From positions 1 through 51,409 of the forward strand of contig CALJJQ010000051.1 in assembly GCA_937973965.1 (NCBI GenBank): DNA of 51,409 bases. Reading direction: 5' to 3'. The translations under genes were made by a program, and so were the position numbers. Every line of letters starts with the position of its first letter. Within the stretch, counting starts at the first letter, position 1. Of the stretch, positions 34,288-44,028 are shown piece after piece. The notes beneath the pieces are model-generated. The model saw only the letters and a list, made by a program, of their open reading frames with translations. It did no database searches and was not told the origin of the DNA. Source of the DNA: an uncultured Calothrix sp. (GTDB taxonomy: Bacteria > Cyanobacteriota > Cyanobacteriia > Cyanobacteriales > Nostocaceae).

Positions 34288-34725
34288 TTACAAGCTCACT
34301 TTGACAACTTTATTTTTTTCCGCTTCAGCTTTAGGTAAGGTCAAACTCAAAATACCATCTTTATATTCAGCTTTAACGTCGGTATTTTGAATTCTGATAC
34401 CTAAAGGAATTGTCCGTTCAAATTTACCGTAATAGAACTCGCTTTTTCTGAAGCCATCTTCTTCTTGGTTAGCTTCATGCTTACGTTCACCACTGATATG
34501 AACAGTAGTTTCCGAAACTTGGATATCTAAGTCCTTGCTATCCATTCCTGGGACTTCCATTTTCAGAAGAATTGCATCATCCGTTTCTTGGATTTCAACT
34601 GCAGGGATGTGTGCGAAACTACTGTCAAACAGTTTTGCAGGAGTGATTGTATCTTCAAAAAGTTGGTTCATTTGTCGTTGCAATGCACTCATTTCGCGCC
34701 AAGGATTCCAACGAACTAATGTCAT
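34288..34725 (-). CDS. hspA: small heat shock protein Hsp20 (alpha-crystallin family)
   Basis: This is a 145-residue ATP-independent holdase chaperone. The alpha-crystallin domain spans about 42-135, with PAVEIQETDDAILLKMEVPG, the SEFYYGKFERTIPLG strand, AEYKDGILSLTLPKAE and an I/V-x-V end (KVVKVSL). MTLVRWNPWREMSALQRQMN at the start is typical of class A bacterial Hsp20. The upstream region should hold heat-regulated promoter elements; I see no clear CIRCE repeat. The symbol hspA follows cyanobacterial usage and assumes one copy. Confidence 0.93.
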   Translation of the reverse strand: MTLVRWNPWREMSALQRQMNQLFEDTITPAKLFDSSFAHIPAVEIQETDDAILLKMEVPGMDSKDLDIQVSETTVHISGERKHEANQEEDGFRKSEFYYGKFERTIPLGIRIQNTDVKAEYKDGILSLTLPKAEAEKNKVVKVSL

Positions 34726-36489
34726 AACTATCCCTCCAAATCTAGCAATCTGTTTAATGTCAGTTTAAGTATTGGTAAGGGTCGATTTAAGAAACTCAGC
34801 ATTCATCTTTTGCTGACACTTTTATCTTAGGTGAACTTACAAGCCAGGTGATTCGGTTTTTATCACCTTTGATGTGGATGATTGCCGATCCTGATGTTTT
34901 ATGAATAGTCTCCTCAGAAAACTTTAGCCTAATTTAAGATTTATGCGCACAAAAATAATTAAAATTTAGGCAATCGTAACCAGATAATAATTTTTGGGAA
35001 TTGGAAGTCTGCTAGCAACTGCAATCTGTCTACATAATCATGGAAATATATATATGGAAATATGTTGAATTTATAATATAAGTCCTACTCACCTCAATTC
35101 ATCGGAAAAACTTAATTAAAACTTCCAAAGTTAGGGCTTAACTAAAGATATGGGATTTGCTAACCTAAAGGTGGTAATGGGTAATGGGTAATCGGTAATG
35201 GGTAGTTGATGGCTGGGATATTCCAATCTGTCAATTACCCATCATTCCTAAATGTTGATTACTGGGTGTTAATAAATTGTTCACCACCCTCAGAGGATGT
35301 TTGTCAAGTATTAATTATCACTATTTTGACTACCGTCATGACCCTGGACATGGGGTTATAAAGCTGATTTTTCCTTCGAGACTACTCCCTATTGCCTACT
35401 CCCCATTCCCAAAAACGATAATTCAAGTATGAAAAATGACTTGTTAAACAAACCTCTTAGAATCTGCGTCAACATGAACACAAACATAATTTTACATGGG
35501 GAGTGATATACAGCAAGAATTATTGAGTAGCGATACACCTTTGGTGTTAAGCTTCGCTTATCGCGTTGCAACTTCTCTGGAGTATTGCCCTCAAGATAAA
35601 ATCGGAATCAGCTTTGATTTTTCCAATTATCTGTGCGGGTGGAGAGTCGGAAAAACACTTTTCCAGTGTCAAGAGTTTTGATGCACAAGTCTAGGCTACG
35701 CCAACGGAAATCAAAAATCCTGAGAGGGTGACAAGCGTCATCAACTCTTTGTAAGGCAAGCTTTTCAGACGATAGATATTGAAAAGATAAAAAGCCAACA
35801 CTAATATTTTTCTATCCACCAGTGCTTAAAACTCCCATTCTCCCGTTGAGCGATCGCTAAAATTAATTTTCATCTTTTCAGCAGCCGTTAAGACGAAAGA
35901 CTTACCCTACCTAGGTTACATCCACCTTGTCACCCCCTCAGTCAAAAATCAATCCTAAATTATATTTCCAACTAAGTTCCAGGGAAAAATCAAGCTTGTA
36001 CTCGAAGCTAATTAGTTATAGAATCAACCAAGGCGGAAAATGAAGTTTATCTTGTGATAACAGACTGGCTAAAAATAATTGTTGCATCCCAGTTTCAGAA
36101 GTTTTCCTCATTCCCTCAGCGATTTGTAACTAGCAATTGTAATTGTGAGAGACAATCCGTAGACACACGTAGCGCGACTTCTCATCGAATTGGGTAGTCT
36201 CTACAAATCAATCCAGAATCTAAAATCCAATTGAGGGTATCGATTTAAGGTTGATATCACAAGAGTTGCAAATATCCAGCAATTAGTATTGTTAATATAG
36301 CAATAAATCAGATATTACCGAAAAAATTACCCGTACAAATACGTAAATATTGGGTGAGACCCCCCATAAGTTCCGTAGAACAACGAATGGTGTAAAAAAG
36401 ATTTCCTAAGCAAAATAATTACAGCTTAGATAAAAAATTACGTATTGCCATTTTCCGCAAGGAAAAGGGGTAATTGAGAAGGATATCTT
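34726..36489. other. 1.76-kb region without a convincing gene
   Basis: No coding frame over 62 codons is supported. Visible items are GGTAATG heptamers at 35173-35207, a CTACTCCC-type segment around 35385-35405, and a GCGATCGC octamer near 35851. The part from about 35690 to 36100 has several purine-rich and palindromic pieces but no RNA family I recognise. The final 150 bp before the sigma factor gene (AT-rich, CAAGGAAAAGGGG) are probably its promoter and leader. Confidence 0.55.
35173..35207. repeat. STRR heptamer array (GGTAATG)
   Basis: Five tandem heptamers are present: GGTAATG, GGTAATG, GGTAATC, GGTAATG, GGTAGTT. Confidence 0.85.
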
Positions 36490-37320
36490 ATGGTAGCGAG
36501 TCAGTCATGTTTGCGGTATAGCAGCAGCTATAGTGCAGGTAATTCTCGTGGTGTATTGCCTGCTGATAGTATGGAATTGTTGCGTTCTTATCATCGAAAT
36601 CCCTCAATAAAACTTCGGAATGAACTTGTGCAGTTGCATACTGGGCTAGTGCGGAAAATGGCGCACAAATTTAGCCATCAATGTAACGAACCCTATGAAG
36701 ATTTGGAACAAATTGGCTACTTCGGTTTGATTCGGGCAATTGAGCGGTTTGACCCCAGTCAAGGTTACGCCTTTAGTTCCTTTGCTGTTCCCTATATTCG
36801 CGGGGAAATGTTACACTTTTTGCGCGATCGCAGTACGCTATTAAAAATCCCCCGGCGTTGGCAAGAGCTTTATAATGAGGGGCAAAAAGTCCGTAAGGAA
36901 TTATCGGAGTCTTTAGGTCGTCCTCCCAAGGATGCGGAAATTGCCCAGGTTTTGGATGTGTCTTTGCATGAATGGCAAGAGACCAAGTTAGCTGCACAAA
37001 ACCGGATGCCTTTAAGTTTGGATGCAACGGTGGTGCATTATGTAGATTGTCAAATTACTTTGGGTGAAGCTCTTCCCTGTCCTCGTTCAGCAGTTTTACA
37101 GCATGAAGAGGAAGAACGTCAGCAGTTGCAAGGTGCAATTAGCGAGTTGGAAGAAAAACCCCGCATGGCTGTAGAGTTAGTATTCCTGAAGGAGCTTTCC
37201 CGTAAGGATGCAGCTAAAACCATTGGTACTAGTCCGATGACGGTGACACGTTACTTACAAAAAGGGATTCAGGATTTGATGTGCATGATGCAAACCCAAC
37301 CCGCGATCGCTAATTCCTAG
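36490..37320 (+). CDS. group 3 RNA polymerase sigma factor (SigF type)
   Basis: This 276-residue sigma factor has region 2 with KLRNELVQLHTGLVRKMAHK, YEDLEQIGYFGLIRAIERF and FSSFAVPYIRGEMLHFLRD. Region 3 has SLGRPPKDAEIAQVLDVSL, and region 4 ends ELSRKDAAKTIGTSPMTVTR. The lack of region 1.1 and the SigB/F-like region 2 place it in group 3 (stress, motility or sporulation-type). In cyanobacteria this is the SigF or SigJ branch; choosing between them needs a tree. AGAAGGA about 6 nt before the ATG is a good ribosome binding site. The long upstream gene-free region suggests complex control. Confidence 0.9.
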   Translation: MVASQSCLRYSSSYSAGNSRGVLPADSMELLRSYHRNPSIKLRNELVQLHTGLVRKMAHKFSHQCNEPYEDLEQIGYFGLIRAIERFDPSQGYAFSSFAVPYIRGEMLHFLRDRSTLLKIPRRWQELYNEGQKVRKELSESLGRPPKDAEIAQVLDVSLHEWQETKLAAQNRMPLSLDATVVHYVDCQITLGEALPCPRSAVLQHEEEERQQLQGAISELEEKPRMAVELVFLKELSRKDAAKTIGTSPMTVTRYLQKGIQDLMCMMQTQPAIANS

Positions 37321-37741
37321 CATTAGACATTTCTCACAAAGGAACTCAAATTCTTGTGTAGTCAGGGTTAATATTTTATTTCTGGAGATGTCTATTCCAT
37401 TTTGGGGTAGGCAGTAGTGGCGAAGGTGATGCCATTAAACTAGTGGTTAGTCTAGGATAACACTAGGTGTACTCAAGTTAATTTACCAGCCCAAGTTTCT
37501 CTACTATTACCCTATAAGTATCGAAATTCCCACCGACAATTTCGATATCTGGCTTAATTAGGGATGTTTTTGAGATTTATTTAGGAACGCAAATTATTGA
37601 TTGTCAGGAAATATTGCCGGATTATGATGGCGATGATTTTGTTCCAGTCTGATGATAAATTATTCTAAGATAGGTCATGGGTGGTAAATAAGTACGTTAC
37701 CATGTAATTTACCGTTAGTTTTGCAAGCATCGACCGTTGGC

Positions 37742-39913
37742 ATGTCCTTGTATCCCCAGTTAGAAAGCTCGCTCAAGCATCATTTTGGTTACGATACCTT
37801 TCGTCCTGGACAACGGGAAGTAATCACAGCAGCTTTGCAAAACCAGGACTTGTTGGTCGTCATGCCGACGGGGGGTGGTAAATCATTATGTTTTCAGTTA
37901 CCAGCTTTAATGAAATCAGGGGTGACAATTGTTGTTTCCCCCCTAATTGCGTTAATGCAAGACCAGGTAGATGCCTTAGGTCGCAACGGAATTGCTGCCA
38001 CTTTTTTGAATAGTAGTTTAAGTAGCGAAAAAGTGCGATCGCGTGAACAAGCGGTTTTAGCTGGTAAGGTCAAGCTATTGTATGTTGCTCCCGAAAGGTT
38101 GATGAGTGAACGGTTTTTACCGTTTCTGGATTTAGTCCATCATCATGGGGGAATATCTGCCTTTGCCATTGATGAAGCCCATTGTGTATCGGAATGGGGC
38201 CATGATTTTCGTCCCGAATATCGACAATTGAGTAAGCTACGGGGAAAATATCCCCAGGTTCCCACCTGGGCTTTAACGGCAACGGCAACGGAACGGGTGC
38301 GCACCGATATTATTCAGCAATTACAATTGCGTCAACCCAGTATTCATATTGCTAGTTTTAACCGACCCAATCTCTACTATGAGGTACGTCCGAAAACCCA
38401 ATATGCCTACACTGAACTCCTGGAATTATTACGCAGTACAGATGGAGCTTGCATTGTTTATTGTCTGACCCGTAAACAGGTTGATGAATTAACCCTGAAA
38501 CTCAAACATGACAAAATCTCCGTTTTACCCTACCACGCAGGCTTAAGCGATACAGAACGTAGTCAAAATCAAACTAGTTTTATCCGTGATGATGTTCGGG
38601 TAATGGTCGCAACAATTGCCTTTGGTATGGGTATTGATAAACCCGATGTTCGTCATGTGATCCATTTTAACTTACCCCGCAACCTGGAAAGTTACTATCA
38701 GGAATCTGGTCGAGCAGGACGCGATCACGAACCTTCTCGCTGTACCCTCTTTTTTGGTTTGGGTGATATCAAAACCATTGAATGGAGCATTAGTCAAAAA
38801 ACAGACCCCCAAGAACAAATGGTAGCTCGACAGCAATTGCGTCAGGTTCTAGATTATGCTGAAGGAACAAGCTGTCGGCGAACAATTCAATTAGGCTACT
38901 TTGGAGAAAGGTTTCCGGGAAATTGCGGCAACTGTGATAACTGTCGCTATCCGAAACCAGTTCAGGATTGGACAACGGAAGCAATGAAATTTCTTTCCTG
39001 TGTCGCTCGAAGTCAAGAAAGGTTTGGCATGGGACATATTATTGATATTCTCCGTGGTGCGAAAACGGAGAAAATTAAGCAACACAAACATGACCAACTT
39101 TCCACCTATGGAATTGGTAAGGACCGGAAGGTAGATGATTGGCGGTTGTTAGGACGTTCACTGTTACATCAAGGTTTGCTGGAGCAATCGACGGATGGTT
39201 ATGGAGTATTAAAGTTAAATCCTCAAAGTTGGGAAGTGATGCGTCGTCAGCGTCAAGTTTTGATTGCAGTTCCTACAGTTGAGAGGGTGAGTAATATTAA
39301 TCCCCAGGAAAAATCAGCCGCAGCAGAAATGTTATTTCAACGTTTACGCACTCTCCGTAAACAATTGGCTGATTTACAGGGAGTTGCTCCCTTCGTGATT
39401 TTCGCTGACACAACCCTGAAAGCCATGTCCCAATACCGTCCCCAAACAAGAGAAAGTTTTGCCAAAATCTCTGGGGTGGGTACGCACAAGTTAACGGAGT
39501 ATGGGGATGTGTTTATCAAGGAAATTACGGCTTTTTGTCAGGAGCATAATTTACCCAGTGTAGATATGCCTTCCACCACATCTAGTACATCCAGTCGTGG
39601 TAAAATCCCCAGTGGAACAGAATTAATAACGTTGAATTTATATCAACAGGGCTTGAGCATTCAAGATATCGCCATTAAGCGGAATTTGACAGGGAGGACT
39701 ATTGTCAATCATTTGGCAAGTTTAATTGAAAAAAATCAAGAGCTAAATATTAACCGCATTGTCACCGAGAGCAAGCAGCAGAAAATTTGGCAAGTTTTAG
39801 ATATATTAGGTGATGTGGCTTTAACTCCCATCAAGGAGTATTTGGGAGATGATTATAGTTATGATGAGATTCTCTTAGTTCGGGGAGTATGGCGACGGAA
39901 AAAAAGGAATTGA
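37742..39913 (+). CDS. recQ: ATP-dependent DNA helicase RecQ
   Basis: RecQ is a 3'-5' helicase that acts at stalled forks and suppresses illegitimate recombination. Motifs, numbered from the upstream TTG at 37721, are FRPGQREVITAALQNQ (motif 0), VMPTGGGKSLCFQLPAL (motif I, about 48), AIDEAHCVSEWGHDFRPEY (motif II, about 153), TATATERV, and motif VI YYQESGRAGRD. The zinc-binding end GNCGNCDNCRYP is followed by an RQC region and an HRDC-like domain (LRKQLADLQGVAPFVIFADT). About 100 further C-terminal residues, including LNLYQQGLSIQDIAIKRNLT, look like an added helix-turn-helix. ATG 37742 (MSLYPQLESSLKHHF) is more likely than the TTG at 37721. Confidence 0.96.
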   Translation: MSLYPQLESSLKHHFGYDTFRPGQREVITAALQNQDLLVVMPTGGGKSLCFQLPALMKSGVTIVVSPLIALMQDQVDALGRNGIAATFLNSSLSSEKVRSREQAVLAGKVKLLYVAPERLMSERFLPFLDLVHHHGGISAFAIDEAHCVSEWGHDFRPEYRQLSKLRGKYPQVPTWALTATATERVRTDIIQQLQLRQPSIHIASFNRPNLYYEVRPKTQYAYTELLELLRSTDGACIVYCLTRKQVDELTLKLKHDKISVLPYHAGLSDTERSQNQTSFIRDDVRVMVATIAFGMGIDKPDVRHVIHFNLPRNLESYYQESGRAGRDHEPSRCTLFFGLGDIKTIEWSISQKTDPQEQMVARQQLRQVLDYAEGTSCRRTIQLGYFGERFPGNCGNCDNCRYPKPVQDWTTEAMKFLSCVARSQERFGMGHIIDILRGAKTEKIKQHKHDQLSTYGIGKDRKVDDWRLLGRSLLHQGLLEQSTDGYGVLKLNPQSWEVMRRQRQVLIAVPTVERVSNINPQEKSAAAEMLFQRLRTLRKQLADLQGVAPFVIFADTTLKAMSQYRPQTRESFAKISGVGTHKLTEYGDVFIKEITAFCQEHNLPSVDMPSTTSSTSSRGKIPSGTELITLNLYQQGLSIQDIAIKRNLTGRTIVNHLASLIEKNQELNINRIVTESKQQKIWQVLDILGDVALTPIKEYLGDDYSYDEILLVRGVWRRKKRN

Positions 39914-40057
39914 GAATACAGGAGACAGGAACTGGGTAAGTGACAATCTCGCTGCCAAAGTTTATCCACCAAGGATTATCACGGGATAATCAAAAATCTC
40001 AAATCCATAGACGCGAAGCGGATCGACCGTAGAGTAATCCAAAATCCTAATTAGCTG

Positions 40058-40819
40058 ATGAATACCCTGACTCACTCGGAAAATATATACTCGATTTTGC
40101 GTCAAACCCAATGCTTACGCATCAGTGATGGCGAAATTCAACCTGTTTTAACTGGTTGTAGCAACACATCCTTACTATTTCTCATCTGGTCTCAGTTAGG
40201 GGATTTTGATAACCTGGAATATGCTTGGTGGCTCCGAAAAGAACAAGAAAAAATTACAGCCCAAGGAATCACGATTCGAGCAATTGGCATCGGCGATCGC
40301 AATTCGGGGAAAAGGTTCTGTCAATATACGGGATTTCCGGAAGAATGGCTATTTGTCGATTCTCAAGCTGCTATCCATACCTCCCTCGGACTTGATCCCG
40401 GTTTATCCCTACGATTACCTTTCCTCTCGAAATCACAAAATGCTTGGCTGAATTTAATCCTCATGTGTGCTGGAATCGGCAGTCCTCGAACCCTCGCTGA
40501 GGTATTTCGCGGCTACACAGGTGATAAACAAGCACCCCAATTAATCGAAGATGAGGAGGTAATCCGAGGTACTCCTTTACCCCCAATTAAAGGCTCTTTC
40601 TTCAATTTAGCTGGCGGCAAAGGCTGGCAACGTCCCTTTGAATTGGCAACCCTACGCCTACGAAATATGACTGAGGTGTTGAGTAATTGGCATACCTATG
40701 TTTCTGATTCCTCCTATTTAACCCAGAGGGGAGCCACTTTTTTGTTTGACCAATCCGGAAACCTAATTTATCAACATCGCGATCGCGGAATTCTCGGCTT
40801 TGCTGAAAATTATGAGTAA
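40058..40819 (+). CDS. thioredoxin-fold (peroxiredoxin-like, AhpC/TSA) protein
   Basis: This 253-residue protein follows the layout of the Prx-like-2 group: SNTSLLFLIWSQLGDF, then ITIRAIGIGDRNSGKRFCQY, TGFPEEWLFVDSQAAIHTSL and GATFLFDQSGNLIYQHRDRG. The usual redox Cys-x-x-Cys at the start of the first helix is missing; only a single Cys (TGCSNTS) precedes that strand, and another (RFCQYTG) lies in the middle. It may therefore not be a conventional peroxidase. ATG at 40058 follows a spacer with a CGACCGTAG repeat. The neighbours are unrelated. Confidence 0.75.
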   Translation: MNTLTHSENIYSILRQTQCLRISDGEIQPVLTGCSNTSLLFLIWSQLGDFDNLEYAWWLRKEQEKITAQGITIRAIGIGDRNSGKRFCQYTGFPEEWLFVDSQAAIHTSLGLDPGLSLRLPFLSKSQNAWLNLILMCAGIGSPRTLAEVFRGYTGDKQAPQLIEDEEVIRGTPLPPIKGSFFNLAGGKGWQRPFELATLRLRNMTEVLSNWHTYVSDSSYLTQRGATFLFDQSGNLIYQHRDRGILGFAENYE

Positions 40820-41366
40820 TCCTTTGTCTTTTCTGTGGAAAATTCAACCAACTACACTCGATACAATTTAAAGTCGAAAGAGTTAAGTTTTGAGTTCATA
40901 GCACCGGCGGCAATATACATTAGTTTATTTGGAATTTGTCAAGATGTCAATCATCAGTCCTGAAAAGCTTATGATTACCTCAAAAAGGTGAGAATAGAAT
41001 CATTAATATTGAGAATATGGTCGGTTATTTTGTCAATAAGTCGAAAACCCGAAGAGATGAACAATTTTCGGATTTTTCTATATTTAAATAACTTATCACT
41101 CAAGCATGGGAACTATAGTGGTAGCAATTAGGGATAGTGCCCTAACCCAAAGTATTTTTGAGTCCAGTTTCTCACCGTTTTTAGTATATTTGGGGTTTAC
41201 TGAAAAATAATTTGTCAAGATTTATGGATTTATGGCGGATGATTGAGCATTAAAGTCAGAATTTTGTAAAAATGAATACAGAAATTATTTGACTTACTTC
41301 CCCCAGTTTCGCTGGAAGGGAAGTGCTTGCCAATCATTCTTGAAGGATGTGAAACGAAAGAAGCCT

Positions 41367-41612
41367 ATGTCTATGCAAATAACTCCAGTGTATTCAACCG
41401 CATCCGCCCTAGAGAGAGCGATTGCGGCAGCTTTGTACCCAGTTTGCCATACCCCTTACAACCGAGATACCTGGGTAAAGTTGCTCCAACCACCTAGTGA
41501 ATATGCATTTGATGAAGCTAAATTACTTTGTCAGGAGTCACCTACGACCTGGATTGCTTGGGTGCCGAATTACGGTGAGGTATTACTTGACCACGGTGAT
41601 TTCTATTGCTGA
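41367..41612 (+). CDS. small conserved-looking hypothetical protein
   Basis: This is an 81-residue ORF from ATG 41367 (MSMQITPVYSTASALERAIA); the frame is open back to 41289 but the extension is unlike the rest. It has mixed helix and strand with two Cys (VCHTPYNR, LLCQESP) and an aromatic-rich end (TWIAWVPNYGEVLLDHGDFY). Composition is normal for a soluble protein. I do not recognise the family. The 550-bp gap upstream (40820-41366) contains no gene or named element. Confidence 0.55.
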   Translation: MSMQITPVYSTASALERAIAAALYPVCHTPYNRDTWVKLLQPPSEYAFDEAKLLCQESPTTWIAWVPNYGEVLLDHGDFYC

Positions 41613-41640
41613 TTAATAACTAAACCTCTTCCATAATCAA

Positions 41641-41889
41641 AACTGGAGTTTTTGTTCCCAGGAACGATTTACTCAAATTGAAAATGAAGTATCTGCATCG
41701 ATTGCCCCAGAAATTTGTATCGAATTTAAATCTAGTGGCAATAGTTTAGAAGAAATGGATTTTCAACGAGAATTATATTTAGAAGCTCAAGCAATAGAAG
41801 TCTGGTTATGCAATGAACAGGGTGAGATGAAATTTTATAATCAACAAGGTGAGTTAGAGCAATCTTTAACTAGTGCCTCAATTCCCTGA
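41641..41889 (+). pseudogene. 3' remnant of a Uma2 family gene
   Basis: The plus-strand frame ending at TGA 41887-41889 reads CSQERFTQIENEVSASIAPE, then ICIEFKSSGNSLEEMDFQRE, then VWLCNEQGEMKFYNQQG. This aligns with the C-terminal half of Uma2/DUF820 proteins, where the pattern is SIAPEICVEVLSPSN...KRELYxxxGAxEVW. The N-terminal half with the start codon is missing, so only about 80 codons remain. FKSSGN in place of VLSPSN shows further decay. Confidence 0.8.
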
Positions 41890-42003
41890 CAAAATTCAAC
41901 GCTGAATCTCAACCCTACTCCCGAATTGGCAACTTTACTTAACTTTGTCTTAACAGTAGAACTAATAACTGTAAAATATGACAGTTGTGATCGATGACGA
42001 ACC

Positions 42004-43299
42004 GTGATTGAGCGTTATACTTTGCCGGAAATGGGCAATTTGTGGACTGATGCCTATAAGTTTAAAACCTGGCTGCAAGTTGAGATCGCAGTCTGTGAAG
42101 CTCAGGCAGAATTGGGTTATATTCCCCCAGAAGCAGTAGCGGAGATTAAGGCGAAGGCGAATTTTGATCCGCAACGGATTTTGGAGATTGAAGCGGAAGT
42201 TCGTCATGATGTGATTGCGTTTCTCACGAATGTCAACGAGTATGTGGGGGATGCGGGAAGGTATATCCATTTAGGGATGACTAGTTCTGATGTCTTGGAT
42301 ACAGCTTTGGCGCTGCAAATGGTGGCGAGTTTGGATTTAATTTTGCAACGGGTGGGAGATTTAATTGAGGTAATTCGTGCCAAAGCTCGCGAACATAAAA
42401 ATACAATCATGATTGGGCGATCGCATGGTATCCACGCCGAACCAATTACCTTTGGTTTTAAGTTAGCTGGTTGGTTAGCGGAGGTCTTGCGGGGACAAAA
42501 GCGTTTACAGGCGTTACGGGAAACGGTTGCGGTAGGTCAGATTTCTGGTGCGGTGGGAACCTATGCCAATATTGAACCCCGTGTAGAAGCTTTGGCTTGT
42601 CAAAAGTTGGGTTTAAAACCGGATGTGGCTTCGACTCAAGTCATTTCCCGTGATATTCATGCGGAGTATGTGCAACAATTAGCTTTGTTGGCTGCATCCA
42701 TCGAACGATTTGCGGTGGAAATTCGCAACTTACAAAAAACCGATGTGTTAGAAGTGGAAGAGTTTTTCTCCAAGGGACAAAAGGGTTCTTCGGCAATGCC
42801 CCACAAACGCAATCCAATTCGTTCGGAGCGGTTAACGGGAATGGCACGGATGGTACGTAGTTATGCGGTGGCGGCTGTCGAAAATGTGGCTTTATGGCAT
42901 GAGCGGGATATTTCCCATAGTTCGGTGGAACGGGTAATGTTACCGGATGCTTGTATTCTCACCCATTTTATGCTGGTGGAAATTACTGATTTAATCAAGA
43001 ATTTGCTGGTATATCCAGAGAATATGGCACGGAATATGAATTGTTATGGTGGGGTGGTATTTAGTCAGAAGGTGATGTTGGCTTTAGTTGAGAAGGGTTT
43101 ACGTCGCGAAGATGCCTATGCAATTGTCCAACAACATGCCCATACTGCTTGGAATCAAGAGAATGGTAATTTTCGGGAATTGATTCGTAATGACGTTCGT
43201 GTGCAAGAGTTGCTGTCACCAGCAGAACTAGATGCTTGTTTTGACCCCCAGCAGCATTTAAGTCATCTGAATGAGGTGTATGCACGGTTAGATATTTAG
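42004..43299 (+). CDS. purB: adenylosuccinate lyase PurB
   Basis: PurB cleaves SAICAR and adenylosuccinate in purine synthesis. The 431 residues carry the fumarase/ASL superfamily signature GSSAMPHKRNPIRSERLTG (about 260-278), the N-terminal HDVIAFLTNV and the IGRSHGIHAEPITFG catalytic-His region. The start is GTG at 42004 (MIERYTLPEMG), matching the common family N-terminus; no ATG fits better. Length is standard for the short bacterial form. It is transcribed alone after a decayed Uma2 gene. Confidence 0.97.
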   Translation: MIERYTLPEMGNLWTDAYKFKTWLQVEIAVCEAQAELGYIPPEAVAEIKAKANFDPQRILEIEAEVRHDVIAFLTNVNEYVGDAGRYIHLGMTSSDVLDTALALQMVASLDLILQRVGDLIEVIRAKAREHKNTIMIGRSHGIHAEPITFGFKLAGWLAEVLRGQKRLQALRETVAVGQISGAVGTYANIEPRVEALACQKLGLKPDVASTQVISRDIHAEYVQQLALLAASIERFAVEIRNLQKTDVLEVEEFFSKGQKGSSAMPHKRNPIRSERLTGMARMVRSYAVAAVENVALWHERDISHSSVERVMLPDACILTHFMLVEITDLIKNLLVYPENMARNMNCYGGVVFSQKVMLALVEKGLRREDAYAIVQQHAHTAWNQENGNFRELIRNDVRVQELLSPAELDACFDPQQHLSHLNEVYARLDI

Positions 43300-43460
43300 C
43301 TTGAACAGCAAGAAGCCTCACGTCCCACCCGTAAAGGGGAGCATAGGACACTTTGCTCAAGTCGGCAGAGCCTTCCTGTGCAAGTGTCCTCATGAATTGC
43401 ACGGGAGTTGACGACAGTCCTCTGGTATTGAGCGTAAGCGAAATTAGAGGATGTTTTAAA
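43300..43460. other. structured intergenic stretch, possible IS200/IS605 end remnant
   Basis: AAGCCTCACGTCCCACCCGT followed by AAAGGGGAGCATAGGACAC and a hairpin (TCCTCT ... AGAGGA, about 43419-43453) resembles the right end of IS200/IS605-type elements downstream of tnpB. No transposase sequence is left. The resemblance is partial and I hold it loosely. Confidence 0.25.
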
Positions 43461-43789
43461 AGTCGATTTTAATACTTAACAAGTTCGTTTTTTGAGAGTA
43501 GGCAACAAATATACCGTTTGAGCCTATTTACTCTCTTCAATCAGTGGTTGATCAAGTATTTAAAGTATTTATTGACAATTGACAAACAACCTCTTAAGCC
43601 CATTGGGCTGTTGTCAATAAGTAATAATGCTTAAAATCTTGTCAAAATCAGGATGAATAAACATGATTTTGAAGGATGCGATCGCTAAATTTTCAATGCA
43701 TAATTGATTCTGGCGCGGAAAACTCAGTGCAAAGGTGAATTTAATACTTCTCCTTCACCTCACTTTTGACATGTCACGAATGGTCTTCT

Positions 43790-43896
43790 CCTGTATTTCT
43801 CGCGAATAAATAGCAAGGATTGAGTCAAGGCTTAATTTTCTTTCTATTCTCCACTCCCTACTCCCTGCAAGTTGTACGGTTGTGTGAGAGATCCGG
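43790..43896 (-). repeat. MITE-like element, family 1
   Basis: This 107-bp copy in reverse orientation runs from CCTGTATTTCTCGCGAATAA to GTTGTGTGAGAGATCCGG, with GATTGAGTCAAGGCTTAATT and CTCCACTCCCTACTCCC inside. Its ends are inverted repeats. It lies in the 730-bp purB to 44029 gap, which otherwise holds no gene. Confidence 0.7.
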
Positions 43897-44028
43897 ATTT
43901 TGTCTCCTACCTGTTTACTTCTGCTTTGTGGTACTAGCTTGTTTCATATTAATCGAAAAACCCGACTTATCCAACTCAAACTTAAACCTAAGGGGGAAAT
44001 GCGATTCGCAATTGAACTCAGGTTGAAA

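Noticed and set aside
35496-35681. 61-residue frame in the gene-free region
   Set aside because: It has no motif, no ribosome binding site and overlaps an opposite frame of similar length; both look like chance.
35690-35760. TPP riboswitch-like CTGAGAGGGTGA string
   Set aside because: CTGAGA-like bases occur but the ACCC partner and the GAACCTGAT-type core are missing, and no thiamine gene follows.
42641-42847. Frame on the minus strand within purB
   Set aside because: It is the antisense of a strongly conserved gene and has no features of its own.
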